From Terriglobia bacterium (GTDB lineage: Bacteria; Acidobacteriota; Terriglobia; UBA7540), in NCBI GenBank assembly GCA_030040995.1, contig JASHOS010000053.1:1-64000 (forward strand): a stretch of 64,000 nucleotides of DNA, read 5' to 3'. This document shows positions 29,507 to 39,094 of the stretch, in pieces; position 1 is the first letter of the stretch; the number at the start of each line of letters is the position of its first letter. Under the pieces are notes generated by a model. It made no database searches, was not told the origin of the DNA, and saw only the letters and a list, made by a program, of their open reading frames with translations. A program made the translations under genes and the position numbers.

Positions 29507-32314
29507 TTGGCTGCGAAAATTGATCGCCGCGCATTCCTCTCCGCAGTAGGCAGTGCATCGGCCGCAGCAGTAACCAAAGGGTCTGCTGCTGCGGCCGCTC
29601 CGATGACGGCTGGTTTGCCAACCCCGGCGGAGCCGTCACAACCCGCTCCGCTGACCATCCGGGAAACCTGCCGTGGCTATTCCGGCGTGCCGCTCGGAGG
29701 AATCGGAGCCGGCTCCATTGAGATCAAGCCCGACGGCACCCTCCGGGATTGGCTCATCTTCAACATGGGCGACTGGGATCCATGGTTGCCGCCCGGCCAA
29801 GCACAATCGCCCAATCCGGGTGTGACGGATGACTCGCTGGCCTTTTTTCTTTGGGTAAAGCCGCGAGGAGAAGCTTCCCTCTCCCTCTGCCGCCGGTTGA
29901 ATGTATGCGGCGAGCAGCAGGAGCTTTACAGCCTGGGATGGGCGCAATGCGTGGATGCGATCGAATTCAGCGGAGAGTTCCCGCGGGCGCGGCTGAATTA
30001 CATCGATGAGACGCTGCCCGTCGAGGTTCAATCTGAATTCTTCAGCGCCTTCATCCCTCACCAATCGCGCGCCAGTGGCACGCCCGGCTTTCACGTGGTT
30101 TTTACGATCGCCAACCGTGGCAAACGGCCGGTGACGTGCTCTCTGATGGCCAAGCTTCACAACCCTCTGGCCAGCAGCGCTCCGGATAACGCCGCGCGAA
30201 AGCTATCCAATAAGATTTTGATCAGCGGTCATACCTGCTTCCTGGTGATGCGTACGGAGGCCCAGCTCGCGCAGCGCGAAACGCTGGGCAGCCTGGCCTT
30301 ATCGTTCCAGGGTGGCGAGGTCAGCTACATCGTGGAAGATTTTGGCCGATACCTGGGCAACGGCGGATGGTTCCGTGGGCCGTTCGGCACCACCTTCCAA
30401 TCTTTCCTGGTCCCTTTTCGCCAATCGGGCCGGCTGCCCAGCTTGCCGCCCGCTGGCTGCCCTGCGAACCTGCTTCGACTCAGCAAGCCGGAAATCAACG
30501 CCCTCACCACGCAACAGGCCTCCGAATTGATTGCCAGGCTTGGCCAAACCCCCTCTCTCCGGTCTGTGCTCGATATAGCCGAGAAGGTTGATCCAGCCTA
30601 CGTTCGCGGCAGGCAGATGAAATCCACGCTCCTTGAGCTGCGCGACGTGCTCGACCAATATGCCGGCCAGGACCGCGCCGCGCTTGATTTTGGCAACGCG
30701 GCTCTATGCACTACCTTCAGTCTCGATCCGGGTCAAAAGATGGAAATCCCAGCCGCGTTCTCATGGTATTTTCCCTATCACATCAGCGCGCGCGGACCGG
30801 AGCTGGGACATCAATATGAACACTGGTTTTCAGACGCCCTGGAGGTGAACCAATTTCTGGCGGAGAATGCGGAAGAGCACCGCCAAAAGACCGCAGTCTT
30901 CGCCAGCGCGCTGGCCGCGAATCTTCCGGTGGCTATGCGATTTTCGTGGAGCGCGCAGCTCTCCACGCTTCTTAAGAGCACCTGGTGGCTGCGCGACGGA
31001 AGGTTCGCTGTGTTTGAAGGCTTGGGGTGCTGCGGTTTTGAGACGGTCGACGTCACGTATCAAGGTTCTGCTCCGATTCTGGCGCTTTTCCCGGATCTCG
31101 AGAAAAGCCAGATGGAGCTGACTGCCCGTAACCAACGTGCGAACGGTCAAGTTCCTCATACTTTCGAGCCCGATTTTGATTCGGTTGACCCGGGCGGCTG
31201 GGGCCGGGTTGACCTTAACCCGCAATTCATCATGCTGGCCTGCCGCGATTATCTTTGGACGGGAGACAAGAACTACCTGATGCGAATGTGGCCTCACGCC
31301 CTGCGCGCGCTGGCCTATATGGAATCGCTGGACGAAGACGGTGACGGCCTGCCGGAGCGGAACACTCGCCTCAACACCTATGACCAGTGGGCGTTTCAGG
31401 GCACGCCCTCCTATATCGGGAGCCTGTGGTTGGGAGCATACGTTGCGGCGAAGCGCATGGCCCTGGACGTGGGCGATCATGATGCCCGGCGTAAAATCGG
31501 CGACCTGCTGGGGCGGGCCAAGGCCAGCTTCGATAAAAAACTCTGGAATGGCAGCTATTACAATCTCTGGTTCAATCAGGGGGTGGCTGATGCTTGCTGT
31601 ATGACGGACCAGATCAGTGGAATCTGGTTCACCTCCCTTGCGGGACTCGAGCCGGCGCTGCCAGCCAAACGGGTCCGTCAGGTGCTGGCGAAGATCTTCC
31701 GGGAAAACTTCGATCCGGAACAGGGCCTGGTGAATTCCAGTTACCCTGCGGGAAGCGTTCCTCGGTTTCCAGCGTATATGAATCCGCAAGCTACGGCCAA
31801 CTGGACCGGCATCGAGTATGCCGCGGCGTCATTCTTCCTGGACTATGGAATGCAAGAAGCGGCGTTGGCAGTGGTCGAGGCGATCCATCGGCGTTATGCG
31901 CGCGCCAGCCGCTGGTGGAACCACGTCGAGTGCGGAGATCACTACTATCGCGCCATGGGCAGTTGGTGTACGTTAGTTGCGGCCACCGGATTTAAACCGG
32001 ACCAGCCTGCTAGCCGTCTGCAAATCGCGCCCCGTTTCACACCGCTGGATGCGCCCTGGTTTTCCGGGCGGGGGTTCGGCAGGGTTCGTTACGTGCCGGG
32101 AATGCTGACCTTGAACTGCCTTGCCGGTGAGCTTGAGTTTCGGAGCCTGATCACGCCGGTCCGCGCGCCCAGAGCCCGCCTGAATGGCCGTGTGCTTTCC
32201 GGCGATGTGGCCGCGCAAGCGGGTTTGTGGCGCATCGATTTCGAGAAGACTGTAACGATGATGCCGGGAACCGAACTTGCGGTCGCTGGTTTGCGACCAG
32301 GAAAAAGCGCATGA
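29507..32314 (+). CDS. GH116-family glycoside hydrolase, Tat-exported
   Basis: The protein has 935 residues with a TTG start. The N-terminus has the twin-arginine signal DRRAFLSAVGSASAAAVTKG. The N-terminal beta domain contains YSGVPLGGIGAGSIEI, the hallmark of the GBA2/DUF608 family. The catalytic (alpha/alpha) domain has the likely nucleophile E512 in CCGFETVDVTYQGS and the likely acid/base D626 in NTYDQWAFQGTPSYIGSLWL, by alignment from memory to GBA2 and TxGH116. Family members cleave beta-glucosides, beta-xylosides or N-acetylglucosaminides. It overlaps the next gene by 4 nt (ATGA). Confidence 0.88.
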   Translation: MAAKIDRRAFLSAVGSASAAAVTKGSAAAAAPMTAGLPTPAEPSQPAPLTIRETCRGYSGVPLGGIGAGSIEIKPDGTLRDWLIFNMGDWDPWLPPGQAQSPNPGVTDDSLAFFLWVKPRGEASLSLCRRLNVCGEQQELYSLGWAQCVDAIEFSGEFPRARLNYIDETLPVEVQSEFFSAFIPHQSRASGTPGFHVVFTIANRGKRPVTCSLMAKLHNPLASSAPDNAARKLSNKILISGHTCFLVMRTEAQLAQRETLGSLALSFQGGEVSYIVEDFGRYLGNGGWFRGPFGTTFQSFLVPFRQSGRLPSLPPAGCPANLLRLSKPEINALTTQQASELIARLGQTPSLRSVLDIAEKVDPAYVRGRQMKSTLLELRDVLDQYAGQDRAALDFGNAALCTTFSLDPGQKMEIPAAFSWYFPYHISARGPELGHQYEHWFSDALEVNQFLAENAEEHRQKTAVFASALAANLPVAMRFSWSAQLSTLLKSTWWLRDGRFAVFEGLGCCGFETVDVTYQGSAPILALFPDLEKSQMELTARNQRANGQVPHTFEPDFDSVDPGGWGRVDLNPQFIMLACRDYLWTGDKNYLMRMWPHALRALAYMESLDEDGDGLPERNTRLNTYDQWAFQGTPSYIGSLWLGAYVAAKRMALDVGDHDARRKIGDLLGRAKASFDKKLWNGSYYNLWFNQGVADACCMTDQISGIWFTSLAGLEPALPAKRVRQVLAKIFRENFDPEQGLVNSSYPAGSVPRFPAYMNPQATANWTGIEYAAASFFLDYGMQEAALAVVEAIHRRYARASRWWNHVECGDHYYRAMGSWCTLVAATGFKPDQPASRLQIAPRFTPLDAPWFSGRGFGRVRYVPGMLTLNCLAGELEFRSLITPVRAPRARLNGRVLSGDVAAQAGLWRIDFEKTVTMMPGTELAVAGLRPGKSA

Positions 32315-33378
32315 CCCGCGTGCTAGTAATCGCCGGATTTCTCGGGGCTGGCAAGACGACACTCATGCTGCGCGTCGCCCAGCGCCTTGCAAGGCAAGGG
32401 AAACGGGTGGGTCTGGTTACCAACGATCAAGGCCCCGACATGGTGGATACGCAGCTTGTGCGGCTGGCGAAATTCTCCACCGCTGAAATATCCGGGGGCT
32501 GCATTTGTTGCCGGTTCGACGAGTTTACCGGCGCAATCAGCCGCTTAGTCCGAGACCTCAATCCGGATGTGCTCTTGGTTGAGCCTGTGGGCAGTTGCGT
32601 AGATCTCGCCGCGACGGTGCTTCGGCCCTTGAGTCATTACCTGCCTGCCGTCTCAATTTGCCCTCTGACCACTGTTGTGGACCCTGCCGCCTGGTTGCGA
32701 ATGAGAGAGGGCCGTCTGCTGCCGCCCGAAACAGCTTACATTTACATGCGACAACTGGCTGAAGCAGATATCGTGTTATTGAACAAAAGCGACATCACCA
32801 GCCGGCAAACAATGGAGATCGCGCGGGCGGAAATCGATGCCCGGGTGCCGCGGGCCCAAATCCTTGCGATAAGCGCAGAGACCGGGGAAGGAATTAGCCA
32901 GTGGTGCGAGCAGGTTTTAGAGAGTCGTGGCCTGGGGCAGCACATTGACGTCGATTACGACGTCTACGCGAGCGGCGAGCAATGCTTGGGCTGGCTGAAT
33001 GCCGTTGTCGAGCTCCAGGCTGCGCGGACGCCGCACTGGGAACACGTTTTGCCGAAGCTTGTGGGCAGGGTATGCGACGTGCTGGGCGAGGCCGGCGCCG
33101 CTCCGGCGCATTTGAAATGCCTGCTGAGCAGCGGCTCCTCTGTCCTCGCCGCCAACGCCGTCCTGGGCTCTCCGTCGCCGACCCTGCGCGTGCTGGCGGC
33201 GGGTCGTCGCAGACGAAAAGCGGAATTGGTTGTTAATCTCCGCGTTGCCTTGCCGCCGCGTTATCTGCGGCCCGCCTTGACCGAGGCCCTGAACGATCTC
33301 ACCGGTATTCAGGGGACCATTCTAAGCGAATGCAGTTTCGCGCCCAGCCGGCCAGTGCCGAGGCACCGGATGGCATAG
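32311..33378 (+). CDS. COG0523/CobW-like G3E GTPase
   Basis: The protein has 355 residues. Walker A is GFLGAGKTT (residues 9-17). The metal-binding CxCC motif is GGCICC (C64, C66, C67), and the guanine-specificity motif is NKSD (158-161). These define the COG0523 metallochaperone GTPases. The usual CobW C-terminal domain is not evident, and the last 130 residues are unfamiliar. I take the ATG at 32311, which overlaps the GH116 stop. Family members deliver metals such as zinc or cobalt; the target here is unknown. Confidence 0.8.
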   Translation: MTRVLVIAGFLGAGKTTLMLRVAQRLARQGKRVGLVTNDQGPDMVDTQLVRLAKFSTAEISGGCICCRFDEFTGAISRLVRDLNPDVLLVEPVGSCVDLAATVLRPLSHYLPAVSICPLTTVVDPAAWLRMREGRLLPPETAYIYMRQLAEADIVLLNKSDITSRQTMEIARAEIDARVPRAQILAISAETGEGISQWCEQVLESRGLGQHIDVDYDVYASGEQCLGWLNAVVELQAARTPHWEHVLPKLVGRVCDVLGEAGAAPAHLKCLLSSGSSVLAANAVLGSPSPTLRVLAAGRRRRKAELVVNLRVALPPRYLRPALTEALNDLTGIQGTILSECSFAPSRPVPRHRMA

Positions 33379-34033
33379 CACCTTCCCACGGACGCGACTG
33401 AGGCGCCACCTCGAATCCTTCCTGTTGACAGGCGTCCGTCTGATCGTTTACCATTTAGTTACTATGCTCAAAAGTCCGGCCTCCAGGGAAGTACTCGGCA
33501 AGTCTGCCTACCCCTTGGGAGTTATCCCTTTTGCCGTCCACGCCGAGGCCTCTGCCCGAAAGACAGTCCCTATCAAACTCCGTTGCCAACCGGGAAATCC
33601 TTCCTGCTCTGCCAGCCGAACGAACAGAAAAGATTAAAATTACCGAACGAAGCTGTTATGTTATTGAAAACAAAAGCCTGAATATCAGAAAAGTGACCCA
33701 ATCCGTTATGTTGATGAAAATAAGCAACTTGACTCGATGTACCCGATAAATACCTGATATCAAATAACTTAATCTCTCGATTTAGGGCGCAATTGTAGCG
33801 GCGGGTTTACCCCGCCAGGGGAATGGCGGCATAAAGCCGCCTCTACGCGCCCGAAACTGAGGCATTACCAAATCACTTATGCAAACGCGGAGACGTCCCT
33901 CCACAAAGCCGCTGGAACTGGGACACGCCTGGAACTGAAGGCGGCCTGCCAAAACGTCATCGGTCCTTAACCTGGGTGTAACAGAACAGGCGCATATTGT
34001 TCCTCTAAATCTAAAACGAGGAGAATACTCACT
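33379..34033. other. Long spacer before pstS with a promoter-like site and a repeat
   Basis: The spacer holds a near-consensus promoter (TTGACA 33,425-33,430, then TACCAT 33,449-33,454). It is followed 9 nt later by an ATG (33,464) that opens a 57-codon frame with no recognisable product. Family A repeat copy 2 lies at 33,795-33,869. Bases 33,640-33,780 are AT-rich. The pstS ribosome binding site (CGAGGAG) is at the right end. I could not identify a convincing Pho box. Confidence 0.45.
33795..33869. repeat. Palindromic intergenic repeat, family A copy 2
   Basis: It contains GGCGGGTTTACCCCGCC (33,800-33,816) and GGCGGCATAAAGCCGCC (33,825-33,841), followed by CCCGAAACTGAGGCAT. It differs from the copy at 19,331-19,430 at only a few positions in the hairpin part. 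Confidence 0.75.
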
Positions 34034-35104
34034 GTGCGCAGCCTAAATCGTAAGCGGTTCGCTGCTTTAGCTTTTGCTGTCTCTGCCGCTTTCGCAGTTG
34101 TCTCTTGTAGCCATGCACCCTCCGGGAACGAGGCCGGGTCCTCCTCTGGCAGCCCGGTGCTGATCAACGTGGCGGGATCAACGTTTGGATATCCAATTTA
34201 CTCCAAATGGTTTGACGTATATCATCAGCAACACGCCAATGTGGAGCTCAATTACGGCTCGATCGGGTCAGGCGGAGGAATTGAGCAGACCCGGTCTGGT
34301 ACTGTGGATTTTGGTGCTTCAGACATGCCGTTGAACGACCAACTGCTGAGCACTTTCAAGACGAAAATCGTTCAGTTTACGACCGTGATGGGCGCAACGG
34401 TTCCCATGTATAATATCCCCGGAGTGACGGCGGAGTTGAAGTTCACGCCCAAAGCCCTGGCAGATATCTATCTTGGGAAGGTAACGCGCTGGAACGATCC
34501 TGCAATTGCCGGAGTGAACCCGGGGGTGAAGCTTCCTGCCGGGAAAATCGTTCCGGTCCACCGCTCGGACAGCAGCGGTACAACTTTCGTATGGACGGAC
34601 TATTTGTCTAAGGTGAGCCCCCAATGGAAAGCTAAGGTGGGAAGCAACACCGCCGTGAACTGGCCGGTTGGTTTGGGGGGGAAGGGGAGCGAAGGGGTCT
34701 CTGGGCTCGTAGAGCAGACGCCGTATTCGATCGGGTACGTCGAATTGATTTACGCTCTGCAGAACCATATTCTATATGGCACCGTCGAAAATTCGTCGGG
34801 CAAGTTCATCAAGGCGACCCTTGACAGCGTGACTGCCGCCGCAGCCGGCGCAGCGGCGCAAATGCAAAATGACGTTCGTATTTCGATTACCAACGCACCT
34901 GGCGAAGACGCTTACCCCATCAGTTGCTTCACTTACTATCTGGTTCCGGCGACGTTTTCCGACGCTGCCAAGGGAACCATCATCAAGGACTTCCTTCACT
35001 GGATGTTAACGGATGGCCAGCAATATGCAGCGCCCCTGGGTTACGCTCCTCTGCCGCAAGCTGTCGTTAACATCAACCTGAGTTTGCTTTCTCAACTGCA
35101 ATAG
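34034..35104 (+). CDS. pstS: Phosphate-binding lipoprotein PstS
   Basis: The protein has 356 residues with a GTG start preceded by GAGGAG. It starts with a lipoprotein signal ending in VVSC. The mature part has the phosphate-binding pattern: NVAGSTFGYPIYSKW, GSGGGIEQTRSGTVDFGASD, VPVHRSDSSGTTFVWTDYLS and GSEGVSGLVEQTPYSIGYVE. It captures phosphate in the periplasm for the PstCAB transporter encoded directly downstream. Confidence 0.93.
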   Translation: MRSLNRKRFAALAFAVSAAFAVVSCSHAPSGNEAGSSSGSPVLINVAGSTFGYPIYSKWFDVYHQQHANVELNYGSIGSGGGIEQTRSGTVDFGASDMPLNDQLLSTFKTKIVQFTTVMGATVPMYNIPGVTAELKFTPKALADIYLGKVTRWNDPAIAGVNPGVKLPAGKIVPVHRSDSSGTTFVWTDYLSKVSPQWKAKVGSNTAVNWPVGLGGKGSEGVSGLVEQTPYSIGYVELIYALQNHILYGTVENSSGKFIKATLDSVTAAAAGAAAQMQNDVRISITNAPGEDAYPISCFTYYLVPATFSDAAKGTIIKDFLHWMLTDGQQYAAPLGYAPLPQAVVNINLSLLSQLQ

Positions 35105-35105
35105 C

Positions 35106-36095
35106 ATGGGCGCTTCCGCGGAAACACTTACGGGAAAGCCTGCCCCTGGGGGAAAGGGGCAAGTGCGGACATTTTTCCGGCGGCTGCGGAACGGCGATGA
35201 GATTGCGCACATTTTCACTCTGGTCTTTGCTCTGACCATTCTTCTGCTGGCCTGCTTGCTCGTTTACGAGCTGTATGCGCACTCGGCGGTTTCACGTCAT
35301 AAATTCGGCTGGAGTTTCCTCCTCTCGCGCTCGTGGGACCCGGTTTTGGAACGCTTCGGCGCCCTCCCTTTCATCTATGGCACGATTGTCACCTCCGTGA
35401 TCGCGCTTTTAATCGCCGTCCCGCTCGGCGTAGGCGGCGCGATTTTTCTAGCCGAGTTTGCACCCACCAAAATGTCTGATGGCCTCACGTTCATCGTCGA
35501 ACTGCTGGCCGCGGTGCCGAGCGTGATTTTCGGCCTCCTGGGTATCTTCATCATCATTCCGATCATGCGCGAGAGTGTAGATCCCTTTTTGCAAAGTCAT
35601 TTTGGCTGGTTGCCACTGTTTCAAGGGCCGGTCTATGGAGTGGGGTTTTTGACGGCTGGCGTTGTGCTCTCCATCATGATTGTGCCGTTTATTCTCTCCA
35701 TATCCCGCGAGGTCCTGTTAGCGGTTCCCGCGGAGCAGCGCGAGGCCGCGCTGGCGCTGGGGGCGACGCGCTGGGAATCGACGTGGCAGGCCGTGGTCCC
35801 TTATGCGCGCGTGGGCATTCTCGGTTCGATCTTCCTGGCTCTGGCGCGGGCGCTCGGTGAAACCATGGCGGTGACGATGGTGATTGGCGGCACTCCCAGT
35901 ATCAGCTCTTCTCTTTTTGCTCCGGGATATTCCATTGCCTCCGTCATTGCGGATCAGTTTACAGAGGCGACCGGGCAAGCCTACCTTCAATCACTGATCG
36001 AACTCGGACTGGCGCTGTTCGTGCTCACGATCATTCTGAACGGGCTGGCCCGGCTGCTTATCCTTGCCACCACGAAGCGGGGAACTGCGCACTAA
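35106..36095 (+). CDS. pstC: Phosphate ABC permease PstC
   Basis: The protein has 329 residues, six predicted membrane segments and the ABC permease EAA-type loop AALALGATRWESTWQAVVPY. It starts 1 bp after pstS and overlaps pstA. Its cytoplasmic N-terminus is about 35 residues. It forms the membrane channel with PstA. Confidence 0.93.
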   Translation: MGASAETLTGKPAPGGKGQVRTFFRRLRNGDEIAHIFTLVFALTILLLACLLVYELYAHSAVSRHKFGWSFLLSRSWDPVLERFGALPFIYGTIVTSVIALLIAVPLGVGGAIFLAEFAPTKMSDGLTFIVELLAAVPSVIFGLLGIFIIIPIMRESVDPFLQSHFGWLPLFQGPVYGVGFLTAGVVLSIMIVPFILSISREVLLAVPAEQREAALALGATRWESTWQAVVPYARVGILGSIFLALARALGETMAVTMVIGGTPSISSSLFAPGYSIASVIADQFTEATGQAYLQSLIELGLALFVLTIILNGLARLLILATTKRGTAH

Positions 36096-36946
36096 TGCAA
36101 TACCGGAACGCCCGGCGAAAGCTCGTGAATGTGCTGATGCTCAGCGCAACCGGCATTTGCGCTCTGGTGACGGTGGCTATTCTGATTGCGATATTAGCGT
36201 ATCTTGCCTGGAACGGGTGGCATTATCTGACGTGGACTTTTCTTACTCAACTGCCCGCGCCGGTCGGACAAGCGGGCGGTGGCATGGGCAATGCCGTTGT
36301 GGGCACGGGAAAATTGCTGCTGATTGCGGCGCTGACCGGGATTCCCGTCGGACTGATCGGCGGAGTCTATCTCGCGGAGTTCGGAGGCAAGGCGGTCGGG
36401 TTTGCGGTCCGGTACGCCGCGGACTTATTGAACGGCGTGCCTTCGATCGTCATGGGCATCTTCATTTACACGGTGGTCGTCCTTCCGATGGGACATTTTT
36501 CAACTCTGGCCGGCGGATTGGCGCTGGGCGTGATGCTGATTCCCATCGTCGTTCGCAGCACGGAAGATTTCATGCGAGCTGTTCCCTCCACGCTTCTCGA
36601 GGGTGCTTTGGCTCTCGGCGTAAGTAGATGGAAGGGGGTGGCCACTGTGATCTTGCCCGCCGCGGCTCGCGGCGTGGCCACGGGAATATTGCTGAGTCTG
36701 GCGCGCGTTGCCGGGGAAACCGCGCCCCTTCTGTTTACCAGTTTCAATAACCAGTACTGGAGCCAGGGATGGATGCAGCCGATTGCGTCGCTCCCCATGA
36801 TGATATACCTTTACGCTATATCACCGTATAAGAACTGGCAGCAAGAGGCATGGGCGGCAGGCTTCATCTTGCTGGCGCTGGTGCTCCTTGTTAACATTGG
36901 AGCACACATCATTTTGTCGCGGCGCCAATCGGTCCAACGAGGGTAA
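36095..36946 (+). CDS. pstA: Phosphate ABC permease PstA
   Basis: The protein has 283 residues and the EAA-type loop GALALGVSRWKGVATVILPA. Its conserved segment VYLAEFGGKAVGFAVRYAAD and LNGVPSIVMGIFIY are typical of PstA. The ATG overlaps the pstC stop by one base, which supports coupled translation. Confidence 0.93.
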   Translation: MQYRNARRKLVNVLMLSATGICALVTVAILIAILAYLAWNGWHYLTWTFLTQLPAPVGQAGGGMGNAVVGTGKLLLIAALTGIPVGLIGGVYLAEFGGKAVGFAVRYAADLLNGVPSIVMGIFIYTVVVLPMGHFSTLAGGLALGVMLIPIVVRSTEDFMRAVPSTLLEGALALGVSRWKGVATVILPAAARGVATGILLSLARVAGETAPLLFTSFNNQYWSQGWMQPIASLPMMIYLYAISPYKNWQQEAWAAGFILLALVLLVNIGAHIILSRRQSVQRG

Positions 36947-36949
36947 TGT

Positions 36950-37780
36950 ATGGGTACGGCCGCAAAAGCAACGCCAATAGGGAGCCCAGCCAAGATGGAG
37001 GACGAAGCCCTCGGGAAACCGCCGCAGGCACGCAGCGCCAAGATCCAGGTCTCCCATCTCGATTTTTATTACGGGTCCGTGCAAGCGCTCTACAACGTTT
37101 CGCTGGCCGTACCCCAGAACCAGATTACGGCTCTCATCGGACCTTCCGGGTGTGGAAAATCCACCTTTCTACGCACTTTGAATCGCATGTCCGAGACGGT
37201 CCGGCACACGAGCGTTGAAGGTGAAATACTTTTAGATGGAGAAAACATTTTTTCGGTTGATTTGGTTGCGCTACGCCGCCGAGTCGGCATGGTCTTTCAA
37301 AGGCCAAATCCCTTTCCGAAGACCGTTTTTGACAATGTCGCCTACGGCCTGCGAGTAAACGGGGGCACGCGCGGCGCGGCGCTCGCGGATGCCGTCGAGG
37401 CGAGCTTGCGGCGCGCCGCTCTGTGGGACGAAATCAAAGATAAGCTGCATAAGTCCGCCTACGCTCTTTCCGGAGGACAGCAACAGAGGCTGTGTATTGC
37501 GCGCGCCTTGGCCGTGAATCCCGAGGTCTTGCTGCTGGATGAGCCGTGTTCCGCGCTTGACCCCATCTCGACAGCAAAAATTGAGGAGTTGATGTTTACG
37601 CTCCAGGAGAACTGCACGCTGGTTATCGTGACCCACAGCATGCAGCAGGCGGCGCGCGTCTCGAGTCATACTGGGTTTTTCCTGCTGGGGAGGCTTTTGG
37701 AGTTTAATGAAACCAACATTCTGTTCAAGAGGCCCGGACGGAAGGAGACCGAAGACTACATTACCGGGCGGTTTGGCTGA
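36950..37780 (+). CDS. pstB: Phosphate ABC ATPase PstB
   Basis: The protein has 276 residues. Walker A is GPSGCGKST, the signature is LSGGQQQRL, and Walker B is [13 protein letters not shown], with the switch His in VTHSMQQ. The core starts near residue 26 ([12 protein letters not shown]); the first 25 residues are a variable extension. It begins 3 bp after pstA. Confidence 0.93.
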   Translation: MGTAAKATPIGSPAKMEDEALGKPPQARSAKIQVSHLDFYYGSVQALYNVSLAVPQNQITALIGPSGCGKSTFLRTLNRMSETVRHTSVEGEILLDGENIFSVDLVALRRRVGMVFQRPNPFPKTVFDNVAYGLRVNGGTRGAALADAVEASLRRAALWDEIKDKLHKSAYALSGGQQQRLCIARALAVNPEVLLLDEPCSALDPISTAKIEELMFTLQENCTLVIVTHSMQQAARVSSHTGFFLLGRLLEFNETNILFKRPGRKETEDYITGRFG

Positions 37781-37795
37781 TGCGTTGGCGGGCGG

Positions 37796-37945
37796 CCCCT
37801 CACCCGGCGCTGCGCGCCACAATCTCCTCCCTCAGGGAGAGGGCCGAAAATCAAAAGGGAAACAATCCTCTCCCTCGGGAGAGGGAAGCGGTTTCCCGCA
37901 GTTTAGTTGCGGTCACAAGGCCGCGCTGCGCTACCGTGGTTGGCA
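37796..37945. repeat. Palindromic intergenic repeat, family B, between pstB and phoU
   Basis: The stretch contains CCCTCACCCGGCGCTGCGCG and paired CTCCCTCAGGGAG and CTCTCCCTCGGGAGAG hairpins, then TTGCGGTCACAAGGCCGC. The same elements recur at 41,684-41,734, 44,303-44,363, 50,685-50,736, 59,670-59,805 and 61,588-61,785. Confidence 0.65.
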
Positions 37946-37966
37946 ATCGGGGCAGGAGAGGTTACT

Positions 37967-38629
37967 TTGCGCCATTTTGAAGAGCAACTGAACGAACTCC
38001 GTCAACGGCTCCTGGAGATGAGCGGACTGGTGGAATCCGCCATTTACCGGAGTGTACACGCCGTTGTAGAACGCGACGAGAGCCTTGCCCACCGGGTATT
38101 GGAAAACGAGTCGCGCATCAACCAGATGCAGATTGATATCGACGATATGGCGGTGCGCCTACTCGCGCTCGAGCAGCCCGTGGCCATCGACCTGCGATTG
38201 ATCACGGCTGCGATCAAGATCAACAATGACCTTGAACGAATGGGAGACCTAGCGGTGAGCATCGCAGAGCGTGCGCTAAGCTTGATTCATGAGCCACCCA
38301 TCCACGCTCAGATCGATATTCCCTATATGGCCAGCCTCGTGGAGACGATGGTGCGAAAAGCCCTGGATGCGTTTGTGAAGCGCGATTCCGATCTTGCGCG
38401 CAACGTGTTGTATTCCGACGACGCCGTAGACAATCTCCGGAACGGCATTTACAAGGAAATGATCCTCTATATGGAAGACAATCCGAGGTCCGTCCCACAA
38501 GCCTTGAGTCTGGTCTTTATAGCGCGCAACCTGGAGCGGATCGCCGACCACTCCACCAATATCGCCGAGGATGTCCTTTTTCTCGTGGAAGGCATTGACG
38601 TTCGCCACCATGCCGAAGTCCGCACCTGA
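37967..38629 (+). CDS. phoU: Phosphate uptake regulator PhoU
   Basis: The protein has 220 residues with the two PhoU three-helix repeats and their metal-binding E/D motifs: ITAAIKINNDLERMGDLAVSIAE and LSLVFIARNLERIADHSTNIAED. I chose the TTG at 37967 because AGGAGAGG precedes it at 8 nt; the longer open frame upstream lies in a repeat. It links Pst activity to phosphate sensing. No phoR or phoB gene is present in this window. Confidence 0.92.
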   Translation: MRHFEEQLNELRQRLLEMSGLVESAIYRSVHAVVERDESLAHRVLENESRINQMQIDIDDMAVRLLALEQPVAIDLRLITAAIKINNDLERMGDLAVSIAERALSLIHEPPIHAQIDIPYMASLVETMVRKALDAFVKRDSDLARNVLYSDDAVDNLRNGIYKEMILYMEDNPRSVPQALSLVFIARNLERIADHSTNIAEDVLFLVEGIDVRHHAEVRT

Positions 38630-38635
38630 AGCCGG

Positions 38636-39085
38636 TCAGTGAACGCGCGAGGCGCCCGGAGGCTCATCTTTTCCGGGCTTGGCGTCGAGCGGCTTCCGGC
38701 CCGCGAATCCCTCTTCGAGGCCGTGCCAGTATCGGATGCGCTCTTCTCCGAGCTTCCAGCACAGATAGACCTCTTGCCCGTTGCGCAGGGCGGGAAAATC
38801 CACCAAGCCGGCGTCGAGATCTTTGACGACGCATCCCGTTTCCTGAATTCGGTTCACCGCTTCTTCCATCTGAGAGACGGAGTGGTCCCGTTCGTTTTTC
38901 TTGCGGACCAGCTCCTGGTAAGGCGGCACCGAGCCGCCCAGCACCATGATGCGCGCCGCAGCTTGGGCAAAGTCCTGGTCGAGTGAATCCAGGGCCCGCT
39001 TCTGCTCGCGCGCTTTAGCAAGGGATTTTCGAATTTCGGGCAGAAGCTCTTCCGCTTCATCCCGGTTGAAGTATCGCTCAGTCAT
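38636..39085 (-). CDS. DUF2203 family protein
   Basis: The protein has 149 residues. It starts MTERYFNRDEAEELLPEIRK and has the family hallmark GCVVKDLDAGLVDFPALRNG followed by YLCWKLGEERIRYWHGLEEGFAGR. The middle is helical. The function of the family is unknown. It follows moaA by 9 bp on the same strand and ends 6 bp from the convergent phoU stop. Confidence 0.85.
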   Translation of the reverse strand: MTERYFNRDEAEELLPEIRKSLAKAREQKRALDSLDQDFAQAAARIMVLGGSVPPYQELVRKKNERDHSVSQMEEAVNRIQETGCVVKDLDAGLVDFPALRNGQEVYLCWKLGEERIRYWHGLEEGFAGRKPLDAKPGKDEPPGASRVH

Positions 39086-39094
39086 GGGGTGATC

